64,000 nt of DNA from Perca fluviatilis. Taxonomy: Eukaryota; Chordata; Actinopteri; Perciformes; Percidae. The position numbers and the translations under genes were made by a program. The stretch is taken from assembly GCF_010015445.1 (NCBI RefSeq), contig NC_053116.1, positions 9,969,085-10,033,084 on the forward strand, in the 5' to 3' direction. Below are positions 13,401 through 25,530 of the stretch, in pieces; the stretch's first letter is position 1; each line of letters opens with the position of its first letter. Below the pieces are notes generated by a model. It was not told where the DNA came from. It did no database searches and saw only the letters and a program-made list of their open reading frames with translations.

Positions 13401-14241
13401 GAGCGTAGACAAAGGCTTCAGTTGCCATGTAAACTTAAACAGGGCAATTTGACGGCAAGGTAAAGCTGTGAAAATATTCTAAATATAGTGTATTCCCAAA
13501 CTGCTCCCATCCACAGCAGTACATTGCTTATCTTCTGTGCCTGTCCTCCCACCAGCTTCTCCTAACTGTGGCCATGCCAACCACCATCTACTGTAGGTCT
13601 GTTTTTCTTATAATATATTCTTTTAATACACTGCATACATCTATATTATTCTTACTACTATTATAATGTTACTGCTGCTACATTGCACATATCTGTACAT
13701 GTTGGTCATACATTGTTCATATTACATAGCCATATTTATTCTGCTCTTATAAGGTAACTGCTAATACACTGCACATATTTATATCACTCTAACCCACCTT
13801 TATGTAAACCAACTGTATACTAGTGTCTATACTGCACTATATTTATTGTCCTGTCTATGCACCACCTGTCTATACTTTTGTATATCACATTGCACTTTTT
13901 TGCTCTTTTGCACTTCTGGTTAGACGCAAACTGCATTTCGTTGCCTTTGTACTTGTACTCTGCACAATGACAATAAAGTTGAATCTAATCTAAAACACTG
14001 ACTGACAGACTATGGATAGGTACCTAAAAAGTACCTAAAAAAACTTCGAAAAATCCAAGCCATCCCTTTAACACGCTGCTGACATTCACACGACATAGAC
14101 AGAGTGTGATATGTGGCTGACCTTTAATCTGGCAACCGTTGTAGCTCGGCTCTTGTAAATGGAATAGAAGACTGCAGTCAGGGCTGAGCTGGTGGCTAAA
14201 ACCACGATCTGTGCAGTTGAGGGTTTCCCACTGGAGTCCAT
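10466..14241 (-). CDS. mul1: Mitochondrial E3 ubiquitin protein ligase 1 (four coding exons)
   Basis: MUL1 sits in the mitochondrial outer membrane and attaches ubiquitin or SUMO to targets such as DRP1 and mitofusins (family knowledge). Coding exons on the minus strand are 14122-14241, 13054-13141, 12763-12883 and 10466-11195. All junctions are GT-AG and phases agree, giving exactly 352 aa, the human length. Residues ~9-29 are the first membrane segment. Exons 2-4 give the BAM domain, with near-identical words to human such as KETL, WNRTTHLW and IIHQRTNTVPF. A second membrane segment (LWRILTVVFGIAACSTLLFI) lies near 240-260. The C-terminal RING at ~302-340 has CTVC, CGHVCACAQC and CPIC, and the protein ends VPLYNS. 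I chose the start MDSSGKPS because it aligns with MESGGRPS in human. An upstream in-frame ATG lies before a likely 5'UTR splice acceptor. No disabling change is seen. Confidence 0.97.
12000..12385. mobile_element. hAT miniature element in MUL1 intron 3
   Basis: Inverted ends TAGGGGTGGG and CCCACCCCTA bound 386 bp. They are flanked by a perfect 8-bp target duplication CCGTCTGC (11992-11999 and 12386-12393). The interior is full of ATCGATAC/TATCG words, as in many teleost hAT miniature elements. It is non-coding and lies between MUL1 coding exons 3 and 4. Confidence 0.88.
13197..14069. mobile_element. Miniature DNA transposon filling MUL1 intron 1
   Basis: The left end reads AGGGATAGTTTGGATTTT. 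The right end, reverse complemented, reads AGGGATGGCTTGGATTTTT. The element takes up nearly all of the 13142-14121 intron. A relative at 19590-20155 shares AAAATATTCTAAATAT, CAGCAGTACATTGCTT and CTACTGTAGGT. A LINE/SINE tail at 13602-13993 interrupts it. Confidence 0.65.
13602..13993 (+). mobile_element. LINE/SINE 3' end nested in intron-1 element
   Basis: It ends TGACAATAAAGTTGAATCT followed by AATCTAA repeats. It has the same body words as the minus-strand copy at 4303-4812. The relative at 20080 reads CTACTGTAGGT directly into AATACACTGACT with no insert, so that copy serves as an empty site. Confidence 0.7.
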
Positions 14242-14639
14242 CCTCCTGTGATTTGCAGCATTCACTGCTGTTGTAAGAAAGATGATGAGCAGAGAGATTA
14301 AGAAGTTGCCTGTCACTCAAATATACATTTCTTGGTGTACACAAAACCAGTGGTATGACATATGTACAATTTGGAGCCACGTGTACTTGAGTATTCATTT
14401 CCTGCTGCTTTCCTCTTTTATTCTAGAGTTGCTTCTAATAATTATATTCATTCATACTATCAAATTCCCACAGTCCAATGGGACATATTAAAATGTTTTA
14501 TTTGTTCAACATGAAGTTCAAAACGCAAAGACAATCAGTTCACAATGATATGAAACAGAGAAATGAAGCAAATCCTCACATATTTGAAGATGAAACCAGA
14601 AAATGTTTTGGATTTTTCAATGGTGACTAAAACGACTCA

Positions 14640-14904
14640 ATTATCAAAATAGTTGCATTTCAGAAAGAAACATATCCGCTACATTCATTTGACAGTCACT
14701 TTGTACATGAAGATCTCACATATGATCATCTTATTAAATATGATGCATTGTTGAAGATACGCATATAAAATTACCCAACTCTCAATAATCCTATAATATA
14801 TTTGATATGGTGCTCACAAAGTGGCATTTCTGCATGACTACTTTCACTTTTGATGCTTTACAAGTAGTTTGCTAACATTTTACTTTACTTAAATATTTGA
14901 ATCA
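14640..14904. mobile_element. Decayed hAT-type fragment upstream of MUL1
   Basis: Phrases such as CATTCATTTGACAG and AAATATGATGCATTGTT match the 3893-5109 family. No ends are preserved. Confidence 0.4.
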
Positions 14905-15355
14905 TTCAAGATTCAAGGGATTTTATTTGTCACATATACATACAAGTAGTAGTGAATTGTTGCGTCAAACTCCCAGGCAGTGCACATTTCAATTAACGTT
15001 ACAAGATATTATTAAAGTTAAACAAACGAAATACCAGATAAAAATATACCAAAGTGAGCAAGATATTATCCCTGACTATTGCGCATATAATGTATACTGT
15101 GAACTTTTGTACATCCCCCGGGATATATTTTTGCACAGCCTGCACAAACCCATACTGCCTTCTTTTATATTCTCTTATAGTGTCTGTTACAGATTTCTTA
15201 TTCTATTTGTATTTTCTTGACTGTTGCAGTACTTTGCTCCATGTTTATTCCCTTTTTAATTGTTTATTGTATGCACCCAACACACCCAAGGCAAATTCCA
15301 TGTAAGTAAAAACTTCCTTGGCAAGAATATAAATCTCATTCTAATAAACTGACTG
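14905..15355 (+). mobile_element. Two LINE 3'-end fragments
   Basis: The left part starts AAGATTCAAGGGATTTTATT, a reversed LINE tail seen widely in fish. From about 15100 to 15350 a plus-strand LINE tail follows, with CAAGGCAAATTCCATGTAAG and an AATAAA-like end at ~15345. Both are non-coding remnants, probably of L2/CR1-type elements. Confidence 0.45.
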
Positions 15356-15925
15356 TAAATGAGCCCAAGTGGAACTGAGCTTGCTCATTTAACTATAGGT
15401 AAAAGACTAAATTGATAACAGTCCAAAGCGACTACGGTTTAACTATGCATCATTTTAGCTAGCTTATTTAGATAATATCAGCCATGACTTCCTTCAATTG
15501 TACATTCAATTGATCACTGGAGTCTAGTAAGTGACACGATTTGAGCTGCACAGTCACCACTCGCCTAGCTAAAGTTAACACAAGATATCGCAATGCTAAG
15601 AATAAACAAATCACGAGCTTGGTGATGATATTACATTTTGGCGGAAGCCTCTAAAAGCCTTAAATCGTAGCGTTTAGCGACGTTAGTTTAAGTACAAACT
15701 AGCGTAACAGTTAAATGCCTAGCAGCGCCACACACTTCCTTGATTGAGCTTACTAGCTAGTAAGCTAACTAGCTAAACTAGCAGTTTGCTAGGCTAGCTA
15801 TCGACGCTCCAGTTAAATTAACACGACTTAACCGCCCGTTTAAGAGATATTGTAGCAAAGCATTTTTTTTTTTATGATTTGTGATAGCTTGTATGAACCG
15901 CGGCTGTCAAACGGGTTTGTCTAAC

Positions 15926-15995
15926 CTGTATTCACTTCACACTCGTCCCACTGTCAACAGAGGTTTAACAACAGCTGCGAATCTCCACAATTCAA
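15926..15995 (-). promoter_or_regulatory. Possible MUL1 5' untranslated exon and promoter area
   Basis: On the minus strand a donor-like junction (GAATACAG then gttaga) lies at 15925/15926. A matching acceptor (ttcttacaacag) lies just upstream of the MUL1 start codon, so a non-coding first exon here would complete the gene. There is no direct proof of transcription. Confidence 0.3.
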
Positions 15996-16188
15996 AATAA
16001 AAGCTCTTGAAATGTAATATTCCTCCCTGCCAGCAGATGTCAGTATAGAATCACGTATGGTAAAGAAAGACACAGGTGTAGAAAATAAAAATCTGGGGCA
16101 CTTTAATAAATCTGTCATCATTATTGTAATTAGTAGGCTAACACCTGTTTATTTATTTATATATTTTTTTATTTTAGTTTTTTTTTAC

Positions 16189-16735
16189 CAGTGGTGGAAG
16201 CAGTAGGCCTACTCACTTAACACAGTAACACTTAGGCTACTTCAGTAAAAGTAGAAATAGACCTCCATTGTGTTGTAGTGGATGCAAAAATCTCTTGAAT
16301 ACCTCAAAACATGGGCAAATAAAACCAAATATATATGTAAGAATGGATACCACATTTTCTTTTTTTCTATTTTGGAAGAAGTACTCTGTACATGTAGCTA
16401 GCTTTAAAAGTAGCAGTACCACAGTGTAGGAAAACTCTGTTACAAGTAAAAGTCCTGCATGCAAATTTTTCAGCAGAATGGCCCATTTCAGAATTATGTA
16501 AATGATTTTATTGGATTAAAGTTAGTGATGCATTAATGTTTAGCCTACATTAATTTAATGTTGCAGCTGGTGAAGGTGGATAATTCTATTCATTTCAAAA
16601 TCACTTGACACACTCAAGTATAAGTACCTGAAAACTATACCACCAAAAAAATACTCCATTATAAGTAAAAGTGCTAAAAATATGACTTCAGTACAAGTAC
16701 TATTAGCAAAATGTACTTAAAGTTGACTTATTATG
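16189..16735. mobile_element. hAT-type non-autonomous element, right end lost
   Basis: It begins CAGTGGTGGAAG and has repeated 'aagtaaaagt' and 'gttacaagtaaaagtcctgcatgc' type words, a related family to 3893-5109. No right inverted repeat is found. Confidence 0.5.
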
Positions 16736-17638
16736 CAGAATGCTGGTTATATTATGATAGAATATTTCATTTCATTTCAATATAAAGCACATTTCACAAA
16801 ACTTCGATTTATGGTTAACCGTACAATAAAAAGCAACAACTGGCACCCTCAAGATATAGAGTAAGTCTGCCTTTGACACTGGAGTGAAATTGTAGCACTA
16901 GATTGTGCAAAATGTCTGGCTTAAACTGCACAGTTGTTGTACTAAGCACACATCTTCTTGCAGGTTGTTCAACAGCTGGGAATGATGGTCCATAATTGGT
17001 CTGCAGACTTTAAAATCTCCACAGGCTTTCCAAATAAAAAAACAACCTTTGGGTCTGGTTGAGGATGTAACCATGTCACATTTCTTTTGTGATGCATGCT
17101 GGTGTTTCCCCTCTGAATATTACTCTTTTGATGCATTGACAAAATATCTTAGAGAAGAAAGTAATGCATCTTTAGAGAATCATTGTGCCATATCTTTGTG
17201 AAGTTTAATTGTTAGTGTTACTCCAAGGTCACAGTTTGATTGCTGTTGGTGCACATACTTTATTATTTTCTGTTTTAAAGGTATATGTATATTAACTGCA
17301 AAAACACACTAAAATGAGTGTGTAGCATGGATTGGGACACTGTTACTTGTGTAGCAGGACAAACACAGGTGTAACAACTAACATTAATGATTGGTCTGTT
17401 CATCATCAGTGTTATATTAGTTTCACCTGTGGAAGCCAGGGCTACAGCCTGTCTGTGCCCAAAGTAATAGAATTGGATAGTCCAAATGTTCTTCATTATA
17501 ATTAACAGACAACTGCCATTTATATAGTAACTAGTCAAATTTTCATCATTTCAATAATTCAATTTTATTATTACATCTAAGCAATGAATTATGTCTCAGG
17601 AGATTCAAAACAGCTTGACTCTCTGTTACTTGGTTGGT
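16736..17638. other. Intergenic, nothing recognised
   Basis: AT-rich with no coding or repeat feature I can name. Confidence 0.4.
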
Positions 17639-17646
17639 GTTGAGAG

Positions 17647-18005
17647 TAGGGCTGGGCAATATATCGATTTCATGTCGACATCGATATATGAGGCTAGATA
17701 TCAACTTAGATTTTGGATATTGTTATATCGTGAAATGACACAAGTGTTGTCTTTTCCTGGTTTTAAAGGCTGCATTACAGTAAAGTGATGTCATCTTATG
17801 AACTTTAAGACTTACTAGCTGTTTTATTATTTGCCTTTACCCCCTTAGTCATTGTATCCACATTACTGATGATTATTTATCAAAACTCTCATTGTGTTTT
17901 AATATTTTGTCAAGGCACCAATACAGTATCGCAGCAATATCGACATTGATGTATTTGGTCAAAAATATCATGATATTAGATTTTGTCTATATCGTCCAGC
18001 TCTAA
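17647..18005. mobile_element. hAT miniature element
   Basis: It begins TAGGGCTGGGCAATATATCG and ends ATATCGTCCAGCTCTAA, an imperfect inverted repeat. A perfect 8-bp duplication GTTGAGAG flanks it (17639-17646 and 18006-18013). The interior is non-coding. Confidence 0.85.
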
Positions 18006-18861
18006 GTTGAGAGTGTTTTCCATCTCACATTTTAGTTATCTCTTGCATCGTTTACACATTCTCCTCGTGTCACTGCAGATGACATAAAGTCAGTGCTAGT
18101 GAAATCATTACAGATTCTTACCCATAAAATAAAATTATGAAGGAGCACTGGCACCCACATGCCCCCTGGAGGGTATGAAAACTTTCTTGCCCTGAGTTGA
18201 CCCTCCTCAGCTAGTGCTTCATCCCTGCAGGCTGCATACAGATTAGTATACATTATGCTTTCTTCACTCGTATCAACGGCAGACTCCAACCTTAACCATG
18301 ACTTTGGGTCTACTTAAAATTCCTCTAGCAGTGTACGCACATTGCACACAATTACACTTGGATAAAAAAAGGAGGGAAAAAAAATCCCAGGAATAGATTG
18401 GTTGTTGTCAGACAACATAAGGCAGAGTGTAAGTCAGGAGATTTATAACAATGAGAGCAGAAAGCCTTCTGTTTTGATGGATTGCGACCCATATCTGACA
18501 AGAACCATATTTCAACTGGAATAACCATAGCTAAATTTGCCTTTAATATATTGCTTCCTTGCACATTGTCATTGCATTATGTGTGGTGTATTTCTGCAGA
18601 GATGTTAAGATCTCAACAGACCTTTTTAACTTGAAAATTCATGCACCTCTAAGATTGACTAAACCTGTCCATAATGTCAGGTAAAGAAAACATTTCCAAA
18701 GAACATAAATCATAACTTTGGAATGTTGAGATTTTTGGAGTTTGAGTTAAGTGCAATAATGATAATTAAAAACTATGCAATTTATTGTTTTATAGGTAAT
18801 TTTTCAAATACTTAATACATTCACTAGGGGCATTCAGATGATGGATTGTATTTGCTGCCTG
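18006..18861. other. Intergenic, nothing recognised
   Basis: A minus-strand open frame at 18032-18289 starts only at TTG and lacks a known domain, so I do not call it a gene. Confidence 0.4.
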
Positions 18862-18876
18862 ACACACACACACACA

Positions 18877-18924
<48 letters not shown>

Positions 18925-18926
18925 CA
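18862..18926. repeat. (CA)n/(CGCA)n microsatellite
   Basis: A short CA run passes into about 12 perfect CGCA units. In frame it would encode an Arg-Thr-His-Ala repeat, which is a spurious peptide. Confidence 0.97.
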
Positions 18927-19589
18927 TTGTATGTCCCAAGCCACTTCTGATTCTTTATTTGCTCCAGGTTCTCCAGCTGTCAAAAAAGCTCCGTTGCAAT
19001 CCATTAAAACACAGGTAGTGCACAGTGCACTGCAGTGTTCTGAGCCAATTACCCGAAAGTGAACTGTGGAGCAAATAACCAGCAGCCAGTTTCAGTCAGT
19101 GAGCGAGCAGAGCTGCTCTGGGTTAAAAAATAATGTCTCTGTATTAGTGTTTTTTGCCGGTGGACCACACATCTGAACAAGCGTAGACTGACACTCATTT
19201 CATAACCAACCTTCAGTCTGACACAACCTTCGCTGTGCTTTTCCACCCATTAGTCAAACGTCAAATCATCAAACAATTTGACGTAAAATTTCTTTTGTAT
19301 CAGGATAACTCAAATGCATTCATTACAATTTTTACACCATAATCAGTGTATAACTTCTGAAGTATAGGCCCTAGTTTGGAGAAACAAACCGGAGTACCAA
19401 CACGGGTCAGACTTTCAGCAGTTTAAGGAGGAGAAAAAAAAAAGAGTGATTATGAGAGCAGTGACACAATGCCGTTCACTGCAGAGAGACAAGATGAGCC
19501 AGAGTATAGGTTACAGATGAAGAACTTTTGCAGAAGCAGACTGAACAGACCGAAAGAGAGAGAGGGGGATCTTCTGTGGAAAGAAAAGG
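18927..19589. other. Intergenic, nothing recognised
   Basis: No gene or named repeat is seen. Purine-rich GAGAGA segments lie near 19430 and 19555. Confidence 0.4.
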
Positions 19590-20155
19590 TCTGTCTTACG
19601 GCAAGGCACAGTAAAGCAGTAAAAATATTCTAAATATGTGTTTATAATGTGTTTTTTCTTAAAGCTAAAAAAACTTGACAGACTCTTTAGAAGAGGTAAT
19701 TGTCTTGTAATTTTTATGTTCTATTGGTCTTCAAAGCTGAACGCTGCTGTTGTCCTTTGTCAGGGGTGACATCAAACGCATCACTTGAGCTGCTGCCCGC
19801 AAAAGTCGCCGGACTACACCATTTTGTAAACATAGCCATACTGAGAAATACAGAGAGTTTTGTAGAGCTGATAGGCATAATTAGCTTTGTATCAACTCAT
19901 TTGGCAATGGCTTGAATGTAACAGATGTTCCTTAATACAAAATTGTCGCGCACTATAGCTTTATGTGGCTAATATACAATTTTGCTGCTCCCCCCGTTTA
20001 CAGCAGTACATTGCTTTGCTTCTGTGTTGATAGTCCGGTCTTTTTCTCCAAACTGGGGGCGTGTCGACCACAATCTACTGTAGGTAATACACTGACTATG
20101 GATAAGTACCTCATATAACCCCACTTCAAAAGATCCAAACTATGCCTTTAATATA
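19590..20155. mobile_element. Composite miniature-element region
   Basis: The right end GATCCAAACTATGCC followed by TTTAA and the words CAGCAGTACATTGCTT and CTACTGTAGGT match the MUL1 intron-1 element. The middle (19790-19925) matches, in inverted orientation, part of the TTAA-type element at 31741-32059 (shared CTCATTTGGCAATG and GAGAAATACAGAGAG). The left boundary is unclear. Confidence 0.5.
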
Positions 20156-20980
20156 ATAAGTTAGCTTTCCCACTGAAATGTTTTATGCAAACAAAACATT
20201 AATTGTAACTTTAACTTCAATGGCCTCATCTCTGAACTACCCTTTACAAACTTTGGATAATAACAGGAGTAGTTGCCACAGAAAACCCCTCTGGCTGAAT
20301 TAGTCTGACATAATCATCCTGACATGTGAATGATTAGCCTGCGAGAATTTTGTGTTTTGCTTCCGACGGGAAAAAGGTACAACCTTGTTTTCAACCCCAG
20401 CAAAAGAACAGAAATGCCCTCTGGGCTTCTATTCAATATTAGTCACCTTGTGTTGTGAACAGAGTCTACCTTGCAGATCCAGTGCCCCCTCTGCCCACAT
20501 ATAAAAAAAAAACTCCCACTTCCTTACTTTCTCCGAGTGTGTGTCACATAATGATTTCCATTTAAACGGCCTGACACACATTCACGTGGATTTCAGACAA
20601 ACAGGAATAGCGACAGCAGATGGAGGCAACAGCTTTATGGGAGGAGTACAAGAGGCGAGAAGAACATCATGTGTTTCCTCTTGGTGATACTAGTGTTGAA
20701 AGGATGACAGTTGGAATTTGCTTTGACTGGTTCAGATTATCCTGGCACCTTGCCTACCTGTGAAACATGCTGACACACTCCCCTCTATCCAATTATTCAC
20801 TAAGAACCAAAACACAACAGTCATTTCATTTCAACTTACATTTCATGTAATAATTTGTTGGATTTGTATATGTTGAAATTACAAAACTTAGTGCAGTTTA
20901 GAAGAAATTAGATTATTTTTATTGTTATTTTGCAGCCAAAGAACTCACTTTTGATCTTTTGAATGTCAGATTTTTAAGTA
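20156..20980. other. Intergenic, nothing recognised
   Basis: No coding or repeat signal is recognised. Confidence 0.4.
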
Positions 20981-21262
20981 GGGTAGCTTATTCTGTCAGG
21001 TGTGAAATATCTATTATACTGGTCTACCTCCTCTATAAATATAGTTTAGAGTAAGGTAGGTCATTGTGTCAGGTAGGAAGTAACTATCAAAATGGCCTAG
21101 CTCCTCTATAAATGTAGTTTGAAGTATGGCAGCTCATTCTGTCAGGTAGGAAATATCTATCAGAATGGCCTTCCTCCTTTATGAGTGTAGTTAAATGTAG
21201 GGTAGCTCATTCTGTCAGGTGGTAACTATCAGAATAGTCTACCCCCTATATAAATGTAGTTT
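20981..21262 (-). repeat. ~72-bp minisatellite, four units
   Basis: Units beginning near 20981, 21054, 21127 and 21200 each contain AGCTCATTCTGTCAGG or a close variant and a TATAAATGTAGTTT-like word. The same unit occurs in the opposite orientation at 41130-41330 and 49798-49932. Confidence 0.85.
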
Positions 21263-22647
21263 AACACTTGCACACTGCTGAACACAGCACACTTAACTTG
21301 TATGTCATTCTGACTTGCCAAACACCATTGCTAAGCATATAAATAGGATACAGCATCAATCGCAAGTCTACTTTTAACTTCATTCATGTGACTTCAATGG
21401 ACTCAAAAATTCAATATCAAGGATACAATCACAGGTTTTGGGGCATTTGGACAAAAACTTCAAAAGCTTCTCCTATGTAAAACCCATTTGGAATAATGAA
21501 ACGATTATTTTTTGTTCTCTCACTGTATAGCACAACTTTAAGCTCTACCCTAGCCCACAATCTGCTCATTCTACTAAAAAGCACATCAGTTGGAAAAGTC
21601 TCAGTTCCTCGAGATATGAAATTAGCTGGCATTCTGTGCTTGGCGGACAGACTCTGAGGATTACTCAACAATGAATAATGTATAATGAAGCTATTTGGCA
21701 CAGACTTTATTGTGGCGCGCCTCATATACACACGTTTACCTGCACCACATGATGAAACACTGATGATGCTACTGATACTGAATATGGAAAATATGGATGA
21801 TTTAAAATTCCATATTTCTATCAAAGTGTAGATTTTACAGATCATTGAATTTGATATGAGAGTGGCATCAATCTTCTCCTCTAACTCTAGGCAAAAAAAA
21901 GCTAATTAGCATATTTCCCACAACGTCAAAGTAACCCTTTAAAATGCTTTAACTGGATTCAAAAGGTAACAAAACAGAAAATGTAACAGAACGTTGTATA
22001 AATGTAGTGGATTAGAAAGTATAGATAATTGCTGCAAATGCAAACAGGCTTAATATTACGGGGGCACCCTCGGCCCCCCCCTAGAACTGCCACTGCTGGC
22101 TTTATTTTTTATTCTATCCCTTTAAGTGCTTCCAATCCAGATCCTGGTCAAAAACTGAAGTTATGTATAATTCAAATCAACAGGCACTAATTGGATGTTA
22201 TTTCTAATTTCGCTTGGCTAATTGGCTCATATTTGTCTTCTTTGACGTTACATGCAAACTAATAAATCCCTTCCTAATAAATCCCTTCCTAATAAATCAC
22301 TTCCTTTGGTGTTACAGTACAGGAGTAAATGACGGGGAGTTGACCTGCAGCAGGTCTCCTGTGAATGTACCCTTCTCCTGATTAAAGGCTGGAATGAGCC
22401 TCCTGTGTCTAACGTCCTGCACTCTCCCTGTTCAACCATGATTCACTTGAACTACATTATGTATTCAGACAAGCTAATGGGAATCTATAGTGTGGGAATG
22501 AGATGATATTGATTACCATCCCTTGAGGCTTATACTTCCTCTTTTTGTAAACAAAAGAATTACCTCAGCTTTTATCATTTTTGTGAGACTTGTATCTGTT
22601 TTTGTTTGTTGATTGGGTGTAGGCATGTTTTTTTTTTATGGCAGCCG
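21263..22647. other. Intergenic; possible hAT-type end at ~22076
   Basis: CTAGAACTGCCACTG at 22081-22095 resembles a hAT-type terminal repeat read from its right end, but I found no partner. A 138-codon minus-strand frame at 21429-21845 has no domain I recognise and skewed composition, so I leave it uncalled. Confidence 0.35.
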
Positions 22648-22819
22648 TCTTATATATATAAGAAGAAGCCCTTTCTTTCTGTCATCATTCCCTCTCTCTC
22701 TCGTTCTTCACTTGGTGCTGCCCTGCCTTACTGACGCCCTCACGTACAGCCATGAATCAGCCATCTAAGAGCCGGGCTCCTCTCTGCCAGGCCCCTCTAA
22801 TTGATTACACCACGCTGGG
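22648..22819 (+). promoter_or_regulatory. TATA box plus candidate first coding exon
   Basis: A clear TATA element (TATATATATAAG, ~22652-22663) is followed about 100 bp on by an ATG at 22752. Its 68-nt open stretch starts MNQPSKSRAPLCQ and ends at a consensus donor (gtaagt at 22820). A pyrimidine-rich leader lies between. I recognise no protein and found no following exon. It could be the first exon of an unannotated gene or long non-coding RNA, or a coincidence. It lies in the MUL1-FAM43B interval on the FAM43B strand. Confidence 0.3.
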
Positions 22820-23169
22820 TAAGTGTAGTGTGATGAAGAGAGAGCCCAATTCAATTAGGCTGCCTTGTAGACAGAAATATGTAGCATACGCCGCCTTGGA
22901 TAAAAGGATGTCTTCAGGAGCAGTGAAAAAGAACTGAGGGTAAAGGGAGGAGGATTTGGGAAGTGAGGGAGTGGTGACACTGATAAAAGTAATTGGATTG
23001 CTATGATAACATTCTGCACCCTGGGTTGCTTGTGTGAGTTGATAATGGATGTGTATGTTCCACTGAAGGAGAGCGAGAGAGGGTGTTCGAGTTACAGGAA
23101 ATGAGGACGTCTCAGGAGGCAGGGCTGAGCTGGAGATCAGTTTGTAACCATTTTCAAATGTGCAGCTCA
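22820..23169. other. Intergenic, nothing recognised
   Basis: No feature beyond the possible intron donor described for the upstream exon candidate. Confidence 0.35.
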
Positions 23170-23740
23170 ACTGTAAAAACAAAATTGGTTTTAGACTGAA
23201 ATATCTCAACAACTGTTGGATGGATTGCCGTGAAAGTTTGTACAAACATTCACAGTCCCCAGAGGATGAAGCGTCCTGACTCTGGTGATCCCCTGTTTTT
23301 TTCCTCGAGCATCACCATTAAGGTTGACATTTTTGTTTTTTATTGAAATTCCACAGAACTATTGGATGCATTGTAATTAAATTTAGTCCAGATATTGTAT
23401 TCATGGTGCTCAGAGGAAAAGTCCCTACGTCTTTGGTGATCTCCTGACTTTTCCTCCAATGCCACCAGCAAGTCCTAGTGTTCACATAATCAGTAACATA
23501 TCTAAAAAATATAATAAATGGATTGGCACAACATTTTGTACAGACATTCATGGTGTATTGGGATGACTTTGGTGATCCCATTTGGGGTTTTGAGTGACAT
23601 TTCTCAACAACTATTAAAAGGATTTCGATAATAAACCATAGCACATTTTTCTCCCATCCCGGAATGCTGTGTGGACTAGCCAGACCCTCCTCCGCAGCGC
23701 TGTGTAGGAAGGTCTGGCAATGCCAGACTATTGCGAACTG
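23170..23740. repeat. Common fish interspersed repeat with embedded second repeat
   Basis: Repeated phrases GAAATATCTCAACAACT, TGGATTGCC and GGTGATCCC occur in loosely tandem blocks, as at 60150-60300 and 61190-61830. At ~23633-23740 it is joined to a fragment of another family (CTCCCATCCCGGAAT, GTGTGGACTAGCCAGACC, AAGGTCTGGCAA) also seen at 25704-26129 and 37975-38075. No transposase is present. Open frames of 146 and 150 codons on the minus strand here are chance. Confidence 0.6.
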
Positions 23741-25530
23741 AACCCACTTTGTGTCGTGATCCTGCATCAACCTTTTGGGGGTTCTAAGCAGGTTTGTTAT
23801 ACTAACAGCCCTTTATACATAGTAACGGTCTGTTATACTTAGCAACAGTCTGTCATACAGAAAAAAACAGACAGGGCAATGCCTTGATTGACCAATCAGA
23901 ATCAAATATTCAACAATGCCGTGTAATAATTTGCAATAATGACCAACCCTTTTTTAACATTAGCATCTTCGCAACTGTCAATATGCGCATTTTAGCATGC
24001 TGAACTTAGCAATTAGCTGAAAGCACTGCTGTGCTTACTGTAAGTTAAGCCTCCCCCCCACACCTTTTGTTAACAGATGAGTTAATAGGGAAGCACTGAT
24101 GCATTTGCTGTATTTTACAATGCAAAAAAACTGCTACCAACAAGGTTAAATATATTCTATTATGATGATGATATTGTGATAAGTGCATATGTAAAAAAAA
24201 AAATGGTTCGCGCTTTAAAAAAAACACAGAAATGTACTAATATGCGCCACACTCTCTGAGAGAACAAATATACTCATGTTCCTCAGTCGTAAGCAGCATT
24301 TGATCTTGATCCCAACATTGCGTGTCTTGGTTTATTGTACAGTTTGAGTTTTATCAGTGTTTGTGCATTTTGCATTTGGTTTTATTGGTAGATCTGTTTT
24401 AACAGTTATTATTTGCATGGTTTTGTGCAACCCCCCCCCCATCCACAGCTCAGGATTGGCCACAGCATAGGGCCATACCATGTGACACATCACATCACAG
24501 AGATGATTTATGGGACCAAAGGCCTCTCAATCTCATTATACTTTGGAGGCTCAAGAATTCTGATACCGTCCTGGATCAGATCATGGTCCCACTATTTATT
24601 TAATGAACATCCATCTTAGACTGAGAATAAAAGTCTCTGAATCATTTCCACAGGGTGGTCCTTTCTTTATGGTGACTGCACAAACCATTAAATCTGTTTT
24701 TTACCATTTCCAAACTGTCTTAAGTTTGGCCACACACTCTCTGTCTGTGCGTGTGGTTTACAAAGAAGATCCTGGGCCACTGAGAATAACCAGGCTTATT
24801 AAAGAGAAGTGAAAAGATAGGAACAGAAACAGAATTCTAAATAGTGCTCTTTCACGTCTTCATATGAGATAGGGCCTCTAAAGCCAATCAATCTGTCTTT
24901 CTATTCATGATTTTCATTATTTCACAGCACACCCATCAGAGGTAAAAAAAAAGAAAAGAGAGAGACATTTTTCAGTGTTGCCACAGTAACCTCTCAGCAG
25001 AGAACTTCATCCACCATCTACACTTGACAATTCAGTCTGTGCTGCCCTGCGCAGCTCAGTGGCAGGCACAGATGATACTTCTTTTGATTCATTGCACGAT
25101 AATCCTCCACAAAAGGGAGCAGTCACTTTTCTTTGCCCTCCTTACACAGTTTTAGCCATTGATACAGATGTTTGGACACACTGCATTATTGTAGGACAGA
25201 TGTTACGCATCCATGTACTCATTCAGACCTCCTAGAAATTACATATTTCTACTAATTTGAACAGCAAATATGATTTAAGGGAAAACATAACTGCATCCAG
25301 ATTTTTTATCAGCATAATAAGGAAACATTTTTAATGAATGTATCTGTAGAGTCACAAAATGTTGATACTGATTGTATATGCAAAACATCCACTCACAATG
25401 TATTTTATTTATTTTTCTACAGTATCAGCTCGTTATCCAGGTTGACTTTTTATGGTTATGTTTAGGCAGTTACAGCACTTGGTTGCATTTTGAGAAAGAT
25501 GGTGGTCTTAGTTAAATATTAGACAAGACT
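23741..25530. other. Intergenic with a poly-C tract
   Basis: A run of 10 C lies at ~24431-24440. No gene or defined element is recognised. Confidence 0.4.

Noticed and set aside
18032..18289. 85-codon minus-strand frame with protein-like start
   Set aside because: It starts only at TTG and has no domain. A donor-like site inside is not enough.
21429..21845. 138-codon minus-strand open frame
   Set aside because: No recognised domain, skewed composition and no splice or promoter support. Left as unproven.
22805..23770. Minus-strand frames of 146 and 150 codons
   Set aside because: They run through an interspersed repeat and match no protein family.
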